DNA of 64,000 nt from assembly GCA_016899975.1 (NCBI GenBank), contig JACJJN010000008.1, forward strand, positions 48,345 through 112,344, given 5' to 3'. Below are positions 23,977 to 33,661 of the stretch, one piece after another. Every line of letters begins with the position of its first letter. Positions within the stretch are counted from its first letter, which is position 1. Made by a program: the position numbers and the translations under genes. The notes below the pieces were generated by a model. The model ran no database searches and was not told the DNA's origin. It saw only the letters and a list, made by a program, of their open reading frames with translations. The DNA is from Lacrimispora saccharolytica. GTDB lineage: Bacteria > Bacillota > Clostridia > Lachnospirales > Lachnospiraceae.

Positions 23977-24141
23977 ATGAATGGTTTTGATTTGGGAACC
24001 GTAATAGCAGCTCTTGAAATTATGGGTAAGGGTATGCTTGGAATTTTTGTGACGATCCTGATCATCATGCTCTGCGTAATGGTTATGGGCAAGATCGGTG
24101 GAAAAGACAGCAGCCAGAAGGATGATAATACGCAGAATTGA
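23977..24141 (+). CDS. 54-residue single-span membrane protein, OadG-like small subunit
   Basis: A very small gene starting with ATG 23977 right behind TAAGGAGGAATAG, 13 bp after oadB. The 54 residues have one hydrophobic span (about 19-39, GMLGIFVTILIIMLCVMVMG) and a polar tail GGKDSSQKDDNTQN. A short one-helix subunit beside the beta subunit is the expected form of the gamma/delta (OadG-type) subunit of Na+-pumping decarboxylases, which anchors the complex. No zinc-binding tail is seen. The good ribosome site and operon position support a real gene. Confidence 0.75.
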   Translation: MNGFDLGTVIAALEIMGKGMLGIFVTILIIMLCVMVMGKIGGKDSSQKDDNTQN

Positions 24142-24205
24142 TGTAATGGTTCCATTGGCTGAATTGTTACAGATTGACAAAAGCACTGTGAAATTTCTTT
24201 AAAAG

Positions 24206-24290
24206 AAGACAGACAGAAATACGAAAAATCGGCAAAGGATTCAGAAATCTGCTGAATAGAAATCCGTTTTCGTGTTTTTGTCTGTCTTTT
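24206..24290 (+). terminator. Terminator after the oadB operon
   Basis: AAGACAGACA (24206-24215) pairs perfectly with TGTCTGTCTT (24279-24288), with inner ACGAAAA/TTTTCGT, followed by a T-rich stretch. Confidence 0.8.
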
Positions 24291-24291
24291 C

Positions 24292-24320
24292 TTGCTTTTT
24301 AGGAAATGCGCCTATATAAT
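24292..24320 (+). promoter_or_regulatory. Promoter of the hydrogenase operon
   Basis: TTGCTT (24292-24297), 17 bp, perfect TATAAT (24315-24320). MITE copy B lies between this promoter and the ribosome site. Confidence 0.65.
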
Positions 24321-24339
24321 AAAAAGAAAGTAAAAGATT

Positions 24340-24473
24340 GTATCAGTTCAGCCCAGGTCTGCGCACATGCTGCGCAGACCGTAAGAACATGATTCAGGAG
24401 TGCAAAATCCCATCGCCGAAGGCGATTTTAAATGGATTTTGCATGTAACGGTTCAGCAGGGCTGAACTGTTAC
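24340..24473 (+). mobile_element. 134-bp MITE, copy B, in the hydrogenase 5' leader
   Basis: The element runs from GTATCAGTTCAGCC to GGCTGAACTGTTAC and is flanked by the perfect 8-bp duplication AAAAGATT (24332-24339 and 24474-24481). It is the reverse complement of copy A (11761-11894), equal in length and about 94% identical. The three hairpins are intact. It sits downstream of a good promoter and ends 32 bp before the first start codon, so its RNA hairpins would be in the mRNA leader. Confidence 0.9.
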
Positions 24474-24505
24474 AAAAGATTTGAAGAAGGAGGCACAGAG
24501 CAACT

Positions 24506-26341
24506 ATGAGCAGACTAAGTATTATTACTGAAAATCGGGCTCAGATGACGATTGAAGGTCTTTATAAAGATCTGGAACGAAGAATTACAGCCAGCCCTCC
24601 GGGATTGTGCCCGGTGGATCTTGCCAGTTCTTTTCTCAAGATGTGTCATGCCCAGTCCTGTGGAAAATGTGTACCATGCAGAGTCGGGTTGGGGCAGCTG
24701 GAAAAGCTGTTGGATTCTGTTCTGGATCATCATGCGGATATGGATACGATCCAGGTGATTGAAAAAACGGCACAGAGCATTTTTTATTCTGCTGATTGTG
24801 CCATCGGGTATGAGGCAGCCCGTATGGTACTGAAAGCGGTCCGTGGGTTCCGCAGCGATTTTGAGAGCCATATTCAGACCGGACGTTGTTCCATGTCTCT
24901 GGACCAGCCGGTTCCTTGTGTGGCGCAGTGCCCGGCAGGTGTGGATATCCCAGGTTATGTGGCGTTGGTGAAAGAAGGGAGGTACGCAGATGCGGTCCGT
25001 CTGATCCGTAAGGATAACCCGCTTCCGGCAGTCTGCGGATTGATCTGTGAACATCCCTGTGAAACCCGGTGCCGCAGGACAATGATGGATGATCCGATCA
25101 ATATCCGCGGGTTGAAGCGGTTTGCCGTGGAGCATGCGGGGGAAGTTCCTGTACCGAAGCCGGCGGCTTCCACCGGAAAGCGGGTGGCGGTGATCGGAGG
25201 AGGCCCTGGAGGATTGAGCGCGGCCTATTATCTGGCGCTGATGGGGCACCATGTGGTGATCTATGAGCAGAGGAAACAATTGGGAGGAATGCTGCGGTAC
25301 GGAATCCCCAATTATCGTCTTCCGAGAGACATCCTGGATCGTGAAATCAGACAGATCCTGAGTCTGGGCATCGAGGTACATACGGAGACCTGCGTGGGTG
25401 AAAATCCATCCATTGCCAAAATACGGGAAGAGTTCGACGCGGTGTATCTGGCAATCGGCGCACATATTGACCGGAAAATCGGAATCGAGGGAGAGGAAGC
25501 CGAAGGGGTTGTTTCTGCAGTGGAAATGCTCCGCGGCATCGGTGACGGAGAAATGCCGGATTACACCGGCAGGAAAGTCGCGGTGATCGGAGGCGGAAAT
25601 GTGGCGATGGATGTGGCTCGTTCTGCGGTCCGGCTGGGGGCAGACCGTGTCCAGATCGTATACCGGAGGAGAAAGACTGATATGACTGCCATCCCGGAGG
25701 AAGTGGAGGGCGCCATGGAGGAAGGATGCGAACTTCTGGAACTGCATGCGCCGCTCAGGATCGAGCAGGATACACAGGGAAAAGTCTGTGCACTCTGGGT
25801 ACAGCCCCAGGTAATCGGACAGATCTCCCGCGGACGTCCGGCGCCGTACAGCGCTGCGACAGAACCTCTCCGGCTGCCCTGTGACCTCGTGCTGGTAGCG
25901 ATCGGCCAGGGAATTGAGAGCCGGGAGTTTGAAAAATACGGAATCCCGATCCGGCGCGGCGGAGCGATCGAGGCGATGGATTGGAGCGGCGTGCGGGACA
26001 GTGAAGGTGTATTTGCCGGCGGAGACTGCGTTACAGGTCCTGCCACGGTAATCCGTGCAATTGCTGCCGGTAAAGTGGCGGCGGCAAATATCGATGAATA
26101 TCTGGGCGGCCACCATGTGATCTCGGCGGATGTGGAGATCCCGAGCGTAAGACTGGACGACCGGCCGGGCTGCGGACGAGTCAATATGAAAGAGCGCAGC
26201 GCTGCGGAACGAGTCAAAGATTTTGAACTGATGGAATGTCCGATGACCTTAGAAGAGGCACAGCAGGAAGCCGGCAGATGTCTGCGCTGCGATCATTTCG
26301 GATTCGGAATTTTCAAAGGAGGCAGAGTAGAGAAATGGTAA
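24506..26341 (+). CDS. NuoF/GltD-like Fe-S flavoprotein partner of the [FeFe] hydrogenase
   Basis: A 611-residue three-part protein. The N-terminal part (about 1-130) is the NuoF-type 4Fe-4S domain with CGKCVPCRVG and a later DCAIG Cys. The middle part (about 135-215) is the Cys-rich domain of GltD/NfnB, with PCVAQCPAGVDIPGYV and CGLICEHPCETRCRR. The rest is a double Rossmann FAD/NAD(P) domain with AVIGGGPGGLSAAYYLAL (about 230-247) and VAVIGGGNVAMDVARSA (about 357-373). A last Cys pair, RCLRCDHF, lies near the C-terminus. It likely passes electrons between NAD(P)H and the hydrogenase encoded next, possibly with ferredoxin as third partner. The next gene begins inside its end. Confidence 0.85.
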   Translation: MSRLSIITENRAQMTIEGLYKDLERRITASPPGLCPVDLASSFLKMCHAQSCGKCVPCRVGLGQLEKLLDSVLDHHADMDTIQVIEKTAQSIFYSADCAIGYEAARMVLKAVRGFRSDFESHIQTGRCSMSLDQPVPCVAQCPAGVDIPGYVALVKEGRYADAVRLIRKDNPLPAVCGLICEHPCETRCRRTMMDDPINIRGLKRFAVEHAGEVPVPKPAASTGKRVAVIGGGPGGLSAAYYLALMGHHVVIYEQRKQLGGMLRYGIPNYRLPRDILDREIRQILSLGIEVHTETCVGENPSIAKIREEFDAVYLAIGAHIDRKIGIEGEEAEGVVSAVEMLRGIGDGEMPDYTGRKVAVIGGGNVAMDVARSAVRLGADRVQIVYRRRKTDMTAIPEEVEGAMEEGCELLELHAPLRIEQDTQGKVCALWVQPQVIGQISRGRPAPYSAATEPLRLPCDLVLVAIGQGIESREFEKYGIPIRRGGAIEAMDWSGVRDSEGVFAGGDCVTGPATVIRAIAAGKVAAANIDEYLGGHHVISADVEIPSVRLDDRPGCGRVNMKERSAAERVKDFELMECPMTLEEAQQEAGRCLRCDHFGFGIFKGGRVEKW

Positions 26342-28068
26342 AGATTACGATCAATGGACAATGCATTGAGACACAGGAAAACAATACAATTCTTCAGGCT
26401 GCCGTATCCGCGGGAATCCGGATTCCGACGCTGTGCTATCTGAAGGATATCAATGAGATCGGCGCCTGCCGCGTCTGTGCGGTGGAGGTGGAAGGATACG
26501 CAAAGCTTGTCACTGCCTGCAACAACCGGGTACAGGAAGGGATGGTGATCCATACCAACAGTCCGAAAGCCATGGAGGCACGAAGAACCAATGTCAAACT
26601 GATCCTTTCCCAGCATGACAGCAACTGTGCAGTCTGCATCCGCAGCGGAAACTGTTCCCTTCAGCGTCTGGCGAACGATCTCGGGATCCTGGAGGTTCCC
26701 TTTGAAAAAGAGATACCGGAAAATAACTGGGATAGAAAATTTCCCCTTCAGAGAAATGCTGCAAAATGTATTAAATGTATGCGCTGTATTCAGGTGTGCG
26801 ATAAAATCCAGGATCTTCATATCTGGGATGTGGCGAGCACCGGATCCCGTACAACGGTGGATGTGTCGGGAAACCGGGTGATTTCCGAAGCGGACTGTTC
26901 GCTGTGCGGGCAGTGTGTGACCCATTGTCCGGTAGGCGCGCTGCATGAAAGGGATGATATCGGTCAGGTGGTACATGCGCTGGCGGACGAAAATAAGATC
27001 ACGGTCGTACAGATCGCTCCTTCTGTGCGCGCGGCATGGGGCGAGGGACTTGGAATTTCGCCGGAGAAAGCCACGGTGAAACGGCTGGTGGCTGGATTGC
27101 GGCAGATGGGATTCGATTATATTTTTGATACGGATTTTTCCGCGGACCTGACGATTATGGAAGAAGGAAGCGAATTCGTTCAGAGACTTTCTGAGGAGAA
27201 AGAGAGTAAACTTCCGATGTTCACTTCCTGCTGTCCTGGCTGGGTACGTTTCCTGAAATCCCAATATCCGGATATGGTGGACCAGCTTTCCAGTGCGAAA
27301 TCACCTCAGCAGATGTTTGGCGCGATAGCAAAAAGCTATTATGCGGAGCTGCTCGGGGTGGATCCCGCTTCCATTTTCTGTGTCTCCATCATGCCTTGTC
27401 TTGCAAAAAAGCAGGAATGCGCGTATCCGTCCATGAACGATGCCGGCGCCGGTCAGGATGTGGATGTGGTGCTGACGACCAGAGAGGTGGCACGCCTGTT
27501 CCGGGCAGAGCAGATCCTGCCGGAGCTGCTTCCGGAGGAAGAATTTGACCAGCCGCTGGGAACGGCATCGGGAGCCGGTGTGATCTTTGGAGCTACCGGC
27601 GGAGTGATGGAAGCTGCACTGCGGACGGCGAGCTGGCTGGTAACCGGAAAGAATCCGGATCCGGACGCGTTTGCTGCGGTGCGCGGAATGCAGGGATGGA
27701 AAGAGGCTTCCTTTGAGCTCGCCGGAAAGACGCTGCATGTAGCGGTGGTCCATGGGTTCGGCAACGCGAGAAAGCTGATGGAGGCGCTCCGGAAAGGAGA
27801 GGTATCCTATGATTTCGTGGAGGTTATGGCATGCCCGGGAGGATGTGCCGGCGGAGGCGGGCAGCCGATTCATGACGGTGTGGAACTGGCAGATGTGCGG
27901 GGAGAAGTGCTCTATTGGCTGGATCAGCAGAATCCACTGAGGTTCTCTCATGAGAACCCTTCCATCCAGGAGTGTTATCAGAAGTACCTCGGCGCGCCGC
28001 TCTCGGAAAAGGCGCACAGACTGCTTCACACGGATCATCATGCATGGAAGATGCCCGGAGAAAATTGA
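26335..28068 (+). CDS. [FeFe] hydrogenase, group A type catalytic subunit
   Basis: A 577-residue modular hydrogenase. Domains in order: 2Fe-2S ferredoxin (Cys34, 45, 48, 62), His-ligated 4Fe-4S (His94 with Cys98, 101, 107), two 4Fe-4S clusters (Cys145-155 and Cys188-198), then the H-cluster domain. All three H-cluster signatures are intact: TSCCPGW (298-304), MPCLAKKQE (353-361) and MACPGGCAGGGGQP near residue 500. It reduces protons or oxidises H2 in the cytoplasm. ATG 26335 overlaps the upstream stop and starts a perfect ferredoxin fold; the frame is open further upstream but that is coding for the partner. Co-transcription with the NuoF/GltD-like gene suggests an NAD(P)-linked, perhaps bifurcating, complex. 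Confidence 0.94.
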   Translation: MVKITINGQCIETQENNTILQAAVSAGIRIPTLCYLKDINEIGACRVCAVEVEGYAKLVTACNNRVQEGMVIHTNSPKAMEARRTNVKLILSQHDSNCAVCIRSGNCSLQRLANDLGILEVPFEKEIPENNWDRKFPLQRNAAKCIKCMRCIQVCDKIQDLHIWDVASTGSRTTVDVSGNRVISEADCSLCGQCVTHCPVGALHERDDIGQVVHALADENKITVVQIAPSVRAAWGEGLGISPEKATVKRLVAGLRQMGFDYIFDTDFSADLTIMEEGSEFVQRLSEEKESKLPMFTSCCPGWVRFLKSQYPDMVDQLSSAKSPQQMFGAIAKSYYAELLGVDPASIFCVSIMPCLAKKQECAYPSMNDAGAGQDVDVVLTTREVARLFRAEQILPELLPEEEFDQPLGTASGAGVIFGATGGVMEAALRTASWLVTGKNPDPDAFAAVRGMQGWKEASFELAGKTLHVAVVHGFGNARKLMEALRKGEVSYDFVEVMACPGGCAGGGGQPIHDGVELADVRGEVLYWLDQQNPLRFSHENPSIQECYQKYLGAPLSEKAHRLLHTDHHAWKMPGEN

Positions 28069-28152
28069 ATTTAAACAGCATAAATTAGCATAAAATCCCG
28101 GCGGAAACATAATATTTTCTGCCGAGGATTGTATTTACTTTGCAATTTTCAT

Positions 28153-28180
28153 TGACAAAGGAGATTGAAGTTGCTAATAT
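28153..28180 (+). promoter_or_regulatory. ilvN promoter
   Basis: TTGACA (28153-28158), 16 bp, TAATAT (28175-28180), about 35 bp before the ATG. No attenuator or T-box is visible in the short leader. Confidence 0.65.
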
Positions 28181-28215
28181 AGTGCATAAGATATTGAGGA
28201 AAGTAGGTTTGACAG

Positions 28216-28716
28216 ATGGAACAGCAGAGAATTTTATCGTTATTAGTTGATAACACGTCCGGTGTACTCAGCCGTGTGTCCGGGCTGTTCAGCCGAAGAG
28301 GCTACAATATCGACAGCCTCACTGTAGGCACGACGGCAGATCCCGCCTATTCCCGTATGACGGTTGTCTATCACGGGGATGAACTGATTCTGGAACAGAT
28401 CACCAAACAGCTGGAAAAACTGGTGGATGTGATCGATATCAAGATGTTGAAACCAAATGAAAGCGTTCACAGAGAACTGATGCTGATCAAAGTTCGCGCA
28501 AACAAAGAGGAACGTCAGAATCTTATCATGATTTCCGATGTATTCCGCGCAAAGATTGTTGATGTGGGAACGGAAAGCCTGATCATCGAACTGACGGGAT
28601 CCAAATCCAAATTGGAAGGCTTTATGGAACTGCTGGAGGATTATGAGATCCTTGAACTGGCTCGTACGGGTATTACCGGACTTTCCAGAGGTACCCATGA
28701 CGTACGGTATCTGTAA
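28216..28716 (+). CDS. ilvN: Acetolactate synthase small (regulatory) subunit
   Basis: The regulatory subunit of acetohydroxyacid synthase, which confers valine feedback inhibition on the catalytic subunit IlvB (not in this window). The 166 residues contain an N-terminal ACT domain with LSLLVDNTSGVLSRVSGLFSRRGYNIDSLTVG (about residues 6-38) and the C-terminal ALS_ss_C domain with ELMLIKVRANKEER and SLIIELTGSKSKLEGFMELL, ending in the typical ELARTGITGLSRG. The length is normal. It lies 134 bp ahead of ilvC and is probably co-transcribed with it. Confidence 0.95.
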   Translation: MEQQRILSLLVDNTSGVLSRVSGLFSRRGYNIDSLTVGTTADPAYSRMTVVYHGDELILEQITKQLEKLVDVIDIKMLKPNESVHRELMLIKVRANKEERQNLIMISDVFRAKIVDVGTESLIIELTGSKSKLEGFMELLEDYEILELARTGITGLSRGTHDVRYL

Positions 28717-28832
28717 AAATCTTATCGTTTGCTGGAGGGCATGTTGCAAAAGGAATACCGGCCGGAGGATCCGCTGGCGGATCGCTATGGAACGGCAGTT
28801 CTGCCATGCCCCTGACAATATAATTTATCTAA

Positions 28833-29867
<1,035 letters not shown>

Positions 29868-29893
29868 TTGGAAAATCTTCCGATCGGTTTTCA

Positions 29894-29930
29894 AAAAAAT
29901 CTCCGCATGGTGTCATGCGGAGATTTTTTT
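29894..29930 (+). terminator. ilvC terminator
   Basis: AATCTCCGCATG pairs perfectly with CATGCGGAGATT around a GTGT loop, followed by T7. Repeat copy R2 begins in this T-tract. Confidence 0.93.
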
Positions 29931-30053
29931 CTTTCATGGGAAATTGCTTTCCATGAAAGAAAAACGCTCCGCGGGCATCGCACTGCGGCGGAGTGGAAGA
30001 TGTCGCTTGTGCGACCCGCCGCAGGCGGAGAATCCTGCAAAGCAGGATTCTTT
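29924..30053 (+). repeat. Five-hairpin post-terminator repeat, copy R2
   Basis: Same five-stem layout as R1 and R3, starting at the T7 of the ilvC terminator. The first stem reads CTTTCATGGGAA with TTTCCATGAAAG, so the lower part of the stem is kept despite base changes. It ends at GGATTCTTT, 27 bp before the stop of the minus-strand MATE remnant. Confidence 0.87.
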
Positions 30054-30079
30054 AAATAAAAAAACAAGAAATATGTATT

Positions 30080-30538
30080 TCAGGAATCTTTTTCTTCCCT
30101 TGTCAGGTTTTTCAGCCACAGATATTTCCGGTACCGTGGATACAGCCAGGGCAGTTTTATAATTTCGTCGGAGCACATCAAAATGTATACGATGATCACC
30201 GGCCAGTGAAATACGAAAGTGCCTAAAAGCGCCAGCGGCAGGGCGAAGCACCATGACGCAAAGAAAACGCTCTTTGCATCGTATACCGAATCACCGCCTA
30301 CAGGGAAAATGCCGCAGACAATGTTTCCGACCATGATTCCGGCACCGGAGGAAAATCCTTTGCAGACACAGGTGATCAGTTCCTGGGCAACGGATGTGAT
30401 GGAAGCTGCGGCGGTGGCATCCGATCCGAGATGCCCCATGATCAGGGAATGCATGGAAAAACCGATGATTGAAAAATCATGGAACAGCGGAAGGAGGAGC
30501 TGCTTTTGCGGTTTCCGCATCGAGATCCGTGGGTTCAT
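30080..30538 (-). pseudogene. Internally deleted MATE efflux transporter remnant
   Basis: The 152-residue frame joins two parts of a MATE-type transporter that are normally hundreds of residues apart. The first part, with FSMHSLIMGHLGSDATAAASITSVAQELITCVCKG..GAGIMVGNIVCG, matches an internal MATE half. The end, VIIVYILMCSDEIIKLPWLYPRYRKYLWLKNLTREE, is the family's C-terminal tail. MATE proteins are normally about 450 residues, so most helices are missing. The start is not at a convincing ribosome site and overlaps the LysR stop by 4 bp. It is best read as a decayed gene. It was once transcribed with or behind the LysR gene. Confidence 0.7.
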
Positions 30539-31446
30539 GGCGTGCGGGCAAGTACAGGGAACATGTGCAGGAAAGCCTGAATTGCGGGAATCTCCTGTTC
30601 CGTTCTGCGGCAGATAAAGCCGATTTCACGCGTTGGAATTCTGGGACCAAGGGTGATTTCCGTGAGAAGTCCGGTGTCCAGTTCTTTCTGTACGGCTTCC
30701 CGTATGACGCAGGCGATGCCAAGCCCGATCTTTGCAAACTCGATGAGCATGTCCATGGTACTGACTTCCAGGAAGGAGTTCAGTTCGATCCCGCCGTTTT
30801 TCAGAGCGGCGTCGATATGCTGGCGGGTTATGTTGGCATCGTCAGGGAGCATAAAGGTGGCGTTTGCTTTCAGGGTTTCGGTCAGGTTTTTGCTGCCTTC
30901 GCGGATCTGGAGGTTTTCAAGATAGGTATGGGTGCAGACGAAGGTGTCCTGGATACTCTGCAGCGGTTGGTAGTGGCAGGCGAGTTTTCCGGCGGGACGC
31001 CCGATCAGCCCCAGATCGATCTGGCGGTTTTCCAGAAGTTCTATGGTCTGATAGGAGGACTGGCAGTGGATGGTGACCTTTACGTGCGGGTACTCCTGGA
31101 TAAATCGTTGGAGATAGGGAAGCAGGATGTACCGGCACAGGGTTGTACTGACGCCGATGCGAAGCTGAGAGATTCCCAGGGCATGACGGTGGCGCAGTGT
31201 CTCCTCGGCGAGATCGATGGAGCGGAAAGCTTCCTGAACCTGTTCATAGAGAAGTTTTCCATCCTCGGTCAGCGCGACGCCGCGGGAACTGCGGGTGAAC
31301 AGTGGAACCTGCAGGGCTTCCTCCAGTTTTCGTATGGATTTGCTGATCGCCGGCTGGCTGATAAAAAGTTCTTTTGCCGCATGGGAAATATTTCCATGGC
31401 GGGCGGTGACATAGAAAATCTGATAAAGAGAAAGATTCTGATTCAT
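30535..31446 (-). CDS. LysR-family regulator divergent from leuCD
   Basis: A 303-residue LysR-type regulator. The N-terminal winged helix-turn-helix includes LYQIFYVTARHGNISHAAKELFISQPAISKSIRKLEEALQVPLF (about residues 6-49), followed by the linker helix and a periplasmic-binding-like effector domain with LRIGVSTTLCRYILLPYLQ and IDLGLIGRP. ATG 31446 lies behind GGAGC at correct spacing on the minus strand. It is divergently placed against leuC, with a near-palindrome just upstream of the leuC -35 region, so it most likely controls leuCD. The effector may be a leucine-pathway intermediate, but this is inferred from position. Confidence 0.88.
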   Translation of the reverse strand: MNQNLSLYQIFYVTARHGNISHAAKELFISQPAISKSIRKLEEALQVPLFTRSSRGVALTEDGKLLYEQVQEAFRSIDLAEETLRHRHALGISQLRIGVSTTLCRYILLPYLQRFIQEYPHVKVTIHCQSSYQTIELLENRQIDLGLIGRPAGKLACHYQPLQSIQDTFVCTHTYLENLQIREGSKNLTETLKANATFMLPDDANITRQHIDAALKNGGIELNSFLEVSTMDMLIEFAKIGLGIACVIREAVQKELDTGLLTEITLGPRIPTREIGFICRRTEQEIPAIQAFLHMFPVLARTP

Positions 31447-31568
31447 AAGATGCTCCTTTTGCAAGAAATAATTATTTTAAAGCGTGTTTGAAAATTCAGG
31501 AAGAACTTTCCGTCATGCTCCAGCCTGCAGCAGGGCAGACAGAAGATAAAATAATATGACTTATAGTT

Positions 31569-31621
31569 ATATTAAGTATTCTCAATATATATTTCAATTA
31601 TAGCAGAAAGCGTGTTATAAT
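31569..31621 (+). promoter_or_regulatory. leuC promoter with LysR-box-like palindrome
   Basis: ATATT (31569-31573) and AATAT (31584-31588) frame a near-palindromic 20-bp site of T-N11-A type. It lies just ahead of a weak -35 (TTTCAA, 31592-31597) and a perfect -10 TATAAT (31616-31621) 18 bp away. A weak -35 with an upstream site is typical of activation by a LysR protein, encoded divergently. Confidence 0.55.
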
Positions 31622-31652
31622 AGCAATAACAATCAAAGGAGGTCATCGGGTT

Positions 31653-32921
31653 ATGGGAATGACAATGACACAGAAAATTCTGGCGGCGGCAGCCGGGCTG
31701 GAAAAAGTAGAGGCGGGCCAGCTGATCGAAGCAAAGCTGGATCTGGTGCTGGGCAATGATATTACCTCTCCGGTAGCGATTCATGAGATGGATAAATTCA
31801 ACCAGCAGGAAGTGTTTGACAAAGATAAAATCGCTCTGGTTATGGATCACTTTATTCCGAACAAGGACATCAAATCCGCGGAGCACTGCAAATGTGTCCG
31901 TGAATTTGCCTGTCGTCACGAGATCACCAATTATTTCGATGTGGGAGAGATGGGAATCGAACATGCGCTGCTTCCGGAAAAAGGACTGACGGTTGCAGGT
32001 GACGTGATCATTGGCGCGGATTCCCATACCTGTACTTACGGTGCGCTGGGGGCATTTTCCACCGGTGTCGGAAGTACAGATATGGCAGCGGGCATGGTGA
32101 CCGGAAAGGCATGGTTCAAGGTTCCTTCTGCGATCAAATGCAATCTGATCGGAAAGCCATCCAAATGGGTCAGCGGAAAGGATGTGATCTTGCATATCAT
32201 CGGTATGATCGGCGTGGACGGCGCGCTGTATCAGTCTATGGAATTTGTGGGTGAAGGTGTGAAGCATCTGTCCATGGACGACCGCTTTACCATCGCCAAT
32301 ATGGCGATCGAGGCGGGCGGAAAGAATGGAATCTTCCCGGTAGATGAAAAAACCATCGAATACATGAACGAGCATTCCAAACGTCCGTACAAGATTTTTG
32401 AGGCAGATCCGGATGCGGTATACGAAAGAGAAATCACCGTCGACCTCAGCGAACTGAGACCGACCATCGCGTTCCCGCACCTGCCGGAGAACACAAAGAC
32501 CATCGATGAGATCACAGAGGACGTGAAAGTGGATCAAGCGGTGATCGGTTCCTGTACCAATGGAAGGATCCAGGATCTGAGAGAAGCTGCGGAAATCCTG
32601 AAGGGAAGAAAAGTAAAGAAGGGGCTGCGCTGTATCGTGATCCCGGCAACCCAGGCGATTTATCTGCAGGCGCTGGAGGAAGGACTGCTGAAGATCTTTA
32701 TTGAGGCGGGAGCGGTTGTGTCCACGCCGACCTGCGGTCCGTGCCTTGGCGGATATATGGGTATTCTGGCGGAAGGTGAGAGATGTATCTCCACCACCAA
32801 CCGAAACTTTGTAGGCCGTATGGGCCATGTGGATTCTGAGGTGTATCTGGCGAGCCCGGCGGTAGCGGCGGCGAGCGCCGTGACCGGAAAGATTTCCGCA
32901 CCGGAAGAACTGGGATTATAA
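31653..32921 (+). CDS. leuC: 3-isopropylmalate dehydratase large subunit
   Basis: LeuC with LeuD isomerises 2- to 3-isopropylmalate in leucine synthesis using a 4Fe-4S cluster. The 422-residue form is the clostridial/archaeal-type subunit. Signatures: [14 protein letters not shown] near residue 63, [28 protein letters not shown] (about 119-146), the cluster Cys in [12 protein letters not shown] (about 299-310) and [13 protein letters not shown] (about 361-373). The start follows AAAGGAGG. leuD follows after 13 bp. Control by the divergent LysR protein is likely. Confidence 0.96.
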   Translation: MGMTMTQKILAAAAGLEKVEAGQLIEAKLDLVLGNDITSPVAIHEMDKFNQQEVFDKDKIALVMDHFIPNKDIKSAEHCKCVREFACRHEITNYFDVGEMGIEHALLPEKGLTVAGDVIIGADSHTCTYGALGAFSTGVGSTDMAAGMVTGKAWFKVPSAIKCNLIGKPSKWVSGKDVILHIIGMIGVDGALYQSMEFVGEGVKHLSMDDRFTIANMAIEAGGKNGIFPVDEKTIEYMNEHSKRPYKIFEADPDAVYEREITVDLSELRPTIAFPHLPENTKTIDEITEDVKVDQAVIGSCTNGRIQDLREAAEILKGRKVKKGLRCIVIPATQAIYLQALEEGLLKIFIEAGAVVSTPTCGPCLGGYMGILAEGERCISTTNRNFVGRMGHVDSEVYLASPAVAAASAVTGKISAPEELGL

Positions 32922-32934
32922 GGAGGAAGAGAAG

Positions 32935-33429
32935 ATGAAGGTTCAGGGAAATGTATTCAAATATGGAGATAATGTAGATACCGATGTGATCATTCCTGCC
33001 CGCTATCTGAATTCCTCAGATCCGGCGGAGCTGGCAACACACTGCATGGAGGATATCGATAAAGAGTTTGTCAAAAAGGTTCAGAAAGGCGATCTGATCG
33101 TGGCAAACAAAAACTTTGGCTGCGGTTCCTCCAGAGAGCATGCGCCCATTGCGATCAAGGCTTCCGGTGTTTCCTGTGTGATCGCGGAGACATTTGCGCG
33201 GATCTTCTACCGCAATGCCATCAACATCGGACTTCCGATCATTGAATGTCCGGAGGCGGCGAAAGCCATTGAGGCAGGAGACGATGTGGAAGTGGATTTC
33301 GACACGGGCATCATCTATGACCATACGAAAGGAACCAAGTATCAGGGTCAGGCGTTTCCGGAGTTTATGCAGAAGATCATCCGCGCCGAGGGACTGATCA
33401 ACTATATCAACAGCCAGAGCAGCAAATAA
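32935..33429 (+). CDS. leuD: 3-isopropylmalate dehydratase small subunit
   Basis: The swivelling small subunit partnering LeuC. The 164-residue length fits the short type that goes with this LeuC class. Motifs: [14 protein letters not shown] (about residues 13-26), [18 protein letters not shown] (about 58-75), [18 protein letters not shown] (about 84-101). A strong AGGAGG precedes the ATG. A long hairpin terminator follows about 75 bp downstream. Confidence 0.96.
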   Translation: MKVQGNVFKYGDNVDTDVIIPARYLNSSDPAELATHCMEDIDKEFVKKVQKGDLIVANKNFGCGSSREHAPIAIKASGVSCVIAETFARIFYRNAINIGLPIIECPEAAKAIEAGDDVEVDFDTGIIYDHTKGTKYQGQAFPEFMQKIIRAEGLINYINSQSSK

Positions 33430-33502
33430 GGAATCTATTATATATAGAAGAAATACATTTCAGTAAGCAGCTTATGAGATAGCTGTGAGATAACCATGAG
33501 AT

Positions 33503-33576
33503 AGCGTGTTTGAACATACATTTCTGCAATTTGTGACACACATCCTGCAGAAAATGGTGTTCAAACACGCTTTTAT
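33503..33576 (+). terminator. leuCD terminator
   Basis: AGCGTGTTTGAACA (33503-33516) pairs perfectly with TGTTCAAACACGCT (33558-33571), with inner TTTCTGCA/TGCAGAAA, followed by TTTAT. The outer arm carries the GCGTGTTTGAA word found at other intergenic sites. Confidence 0.85.
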
Positions 33577-33661
33577 CTACAATTTTTATCTGTTTTAGAA
33601 AGATTTTCAGGGAGAAATTGTTATTTAATAAACAATGGTGGCGGTACCTGACGGCACATGC

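Noticed and set aside
24515..26116. Long minus-strand open frame (over 500 codons) opposite the NuoF/GltD-like gene
   Set aside because: It is antisense to a gene with clear Fe-S and Rossmann motifs, has no ribosome site and its translation shows no family features. Long antisense frames also occur opposite pckA (60882-62429), rnfC and leuA.
30469..31491. 340-codon plus-strand frame across the LysR gene
   Set aside because: The minus strand encodes a textbook LysR regulator with correct start and divergent promoter, so the plus-strand frame is a shadow.
33473..33505. Three short TGAGATA direct repeats before the leuCD terminator
   Set aside because: Units are only 7 bp, with no associated promoter or gene; likely chance or slippage.
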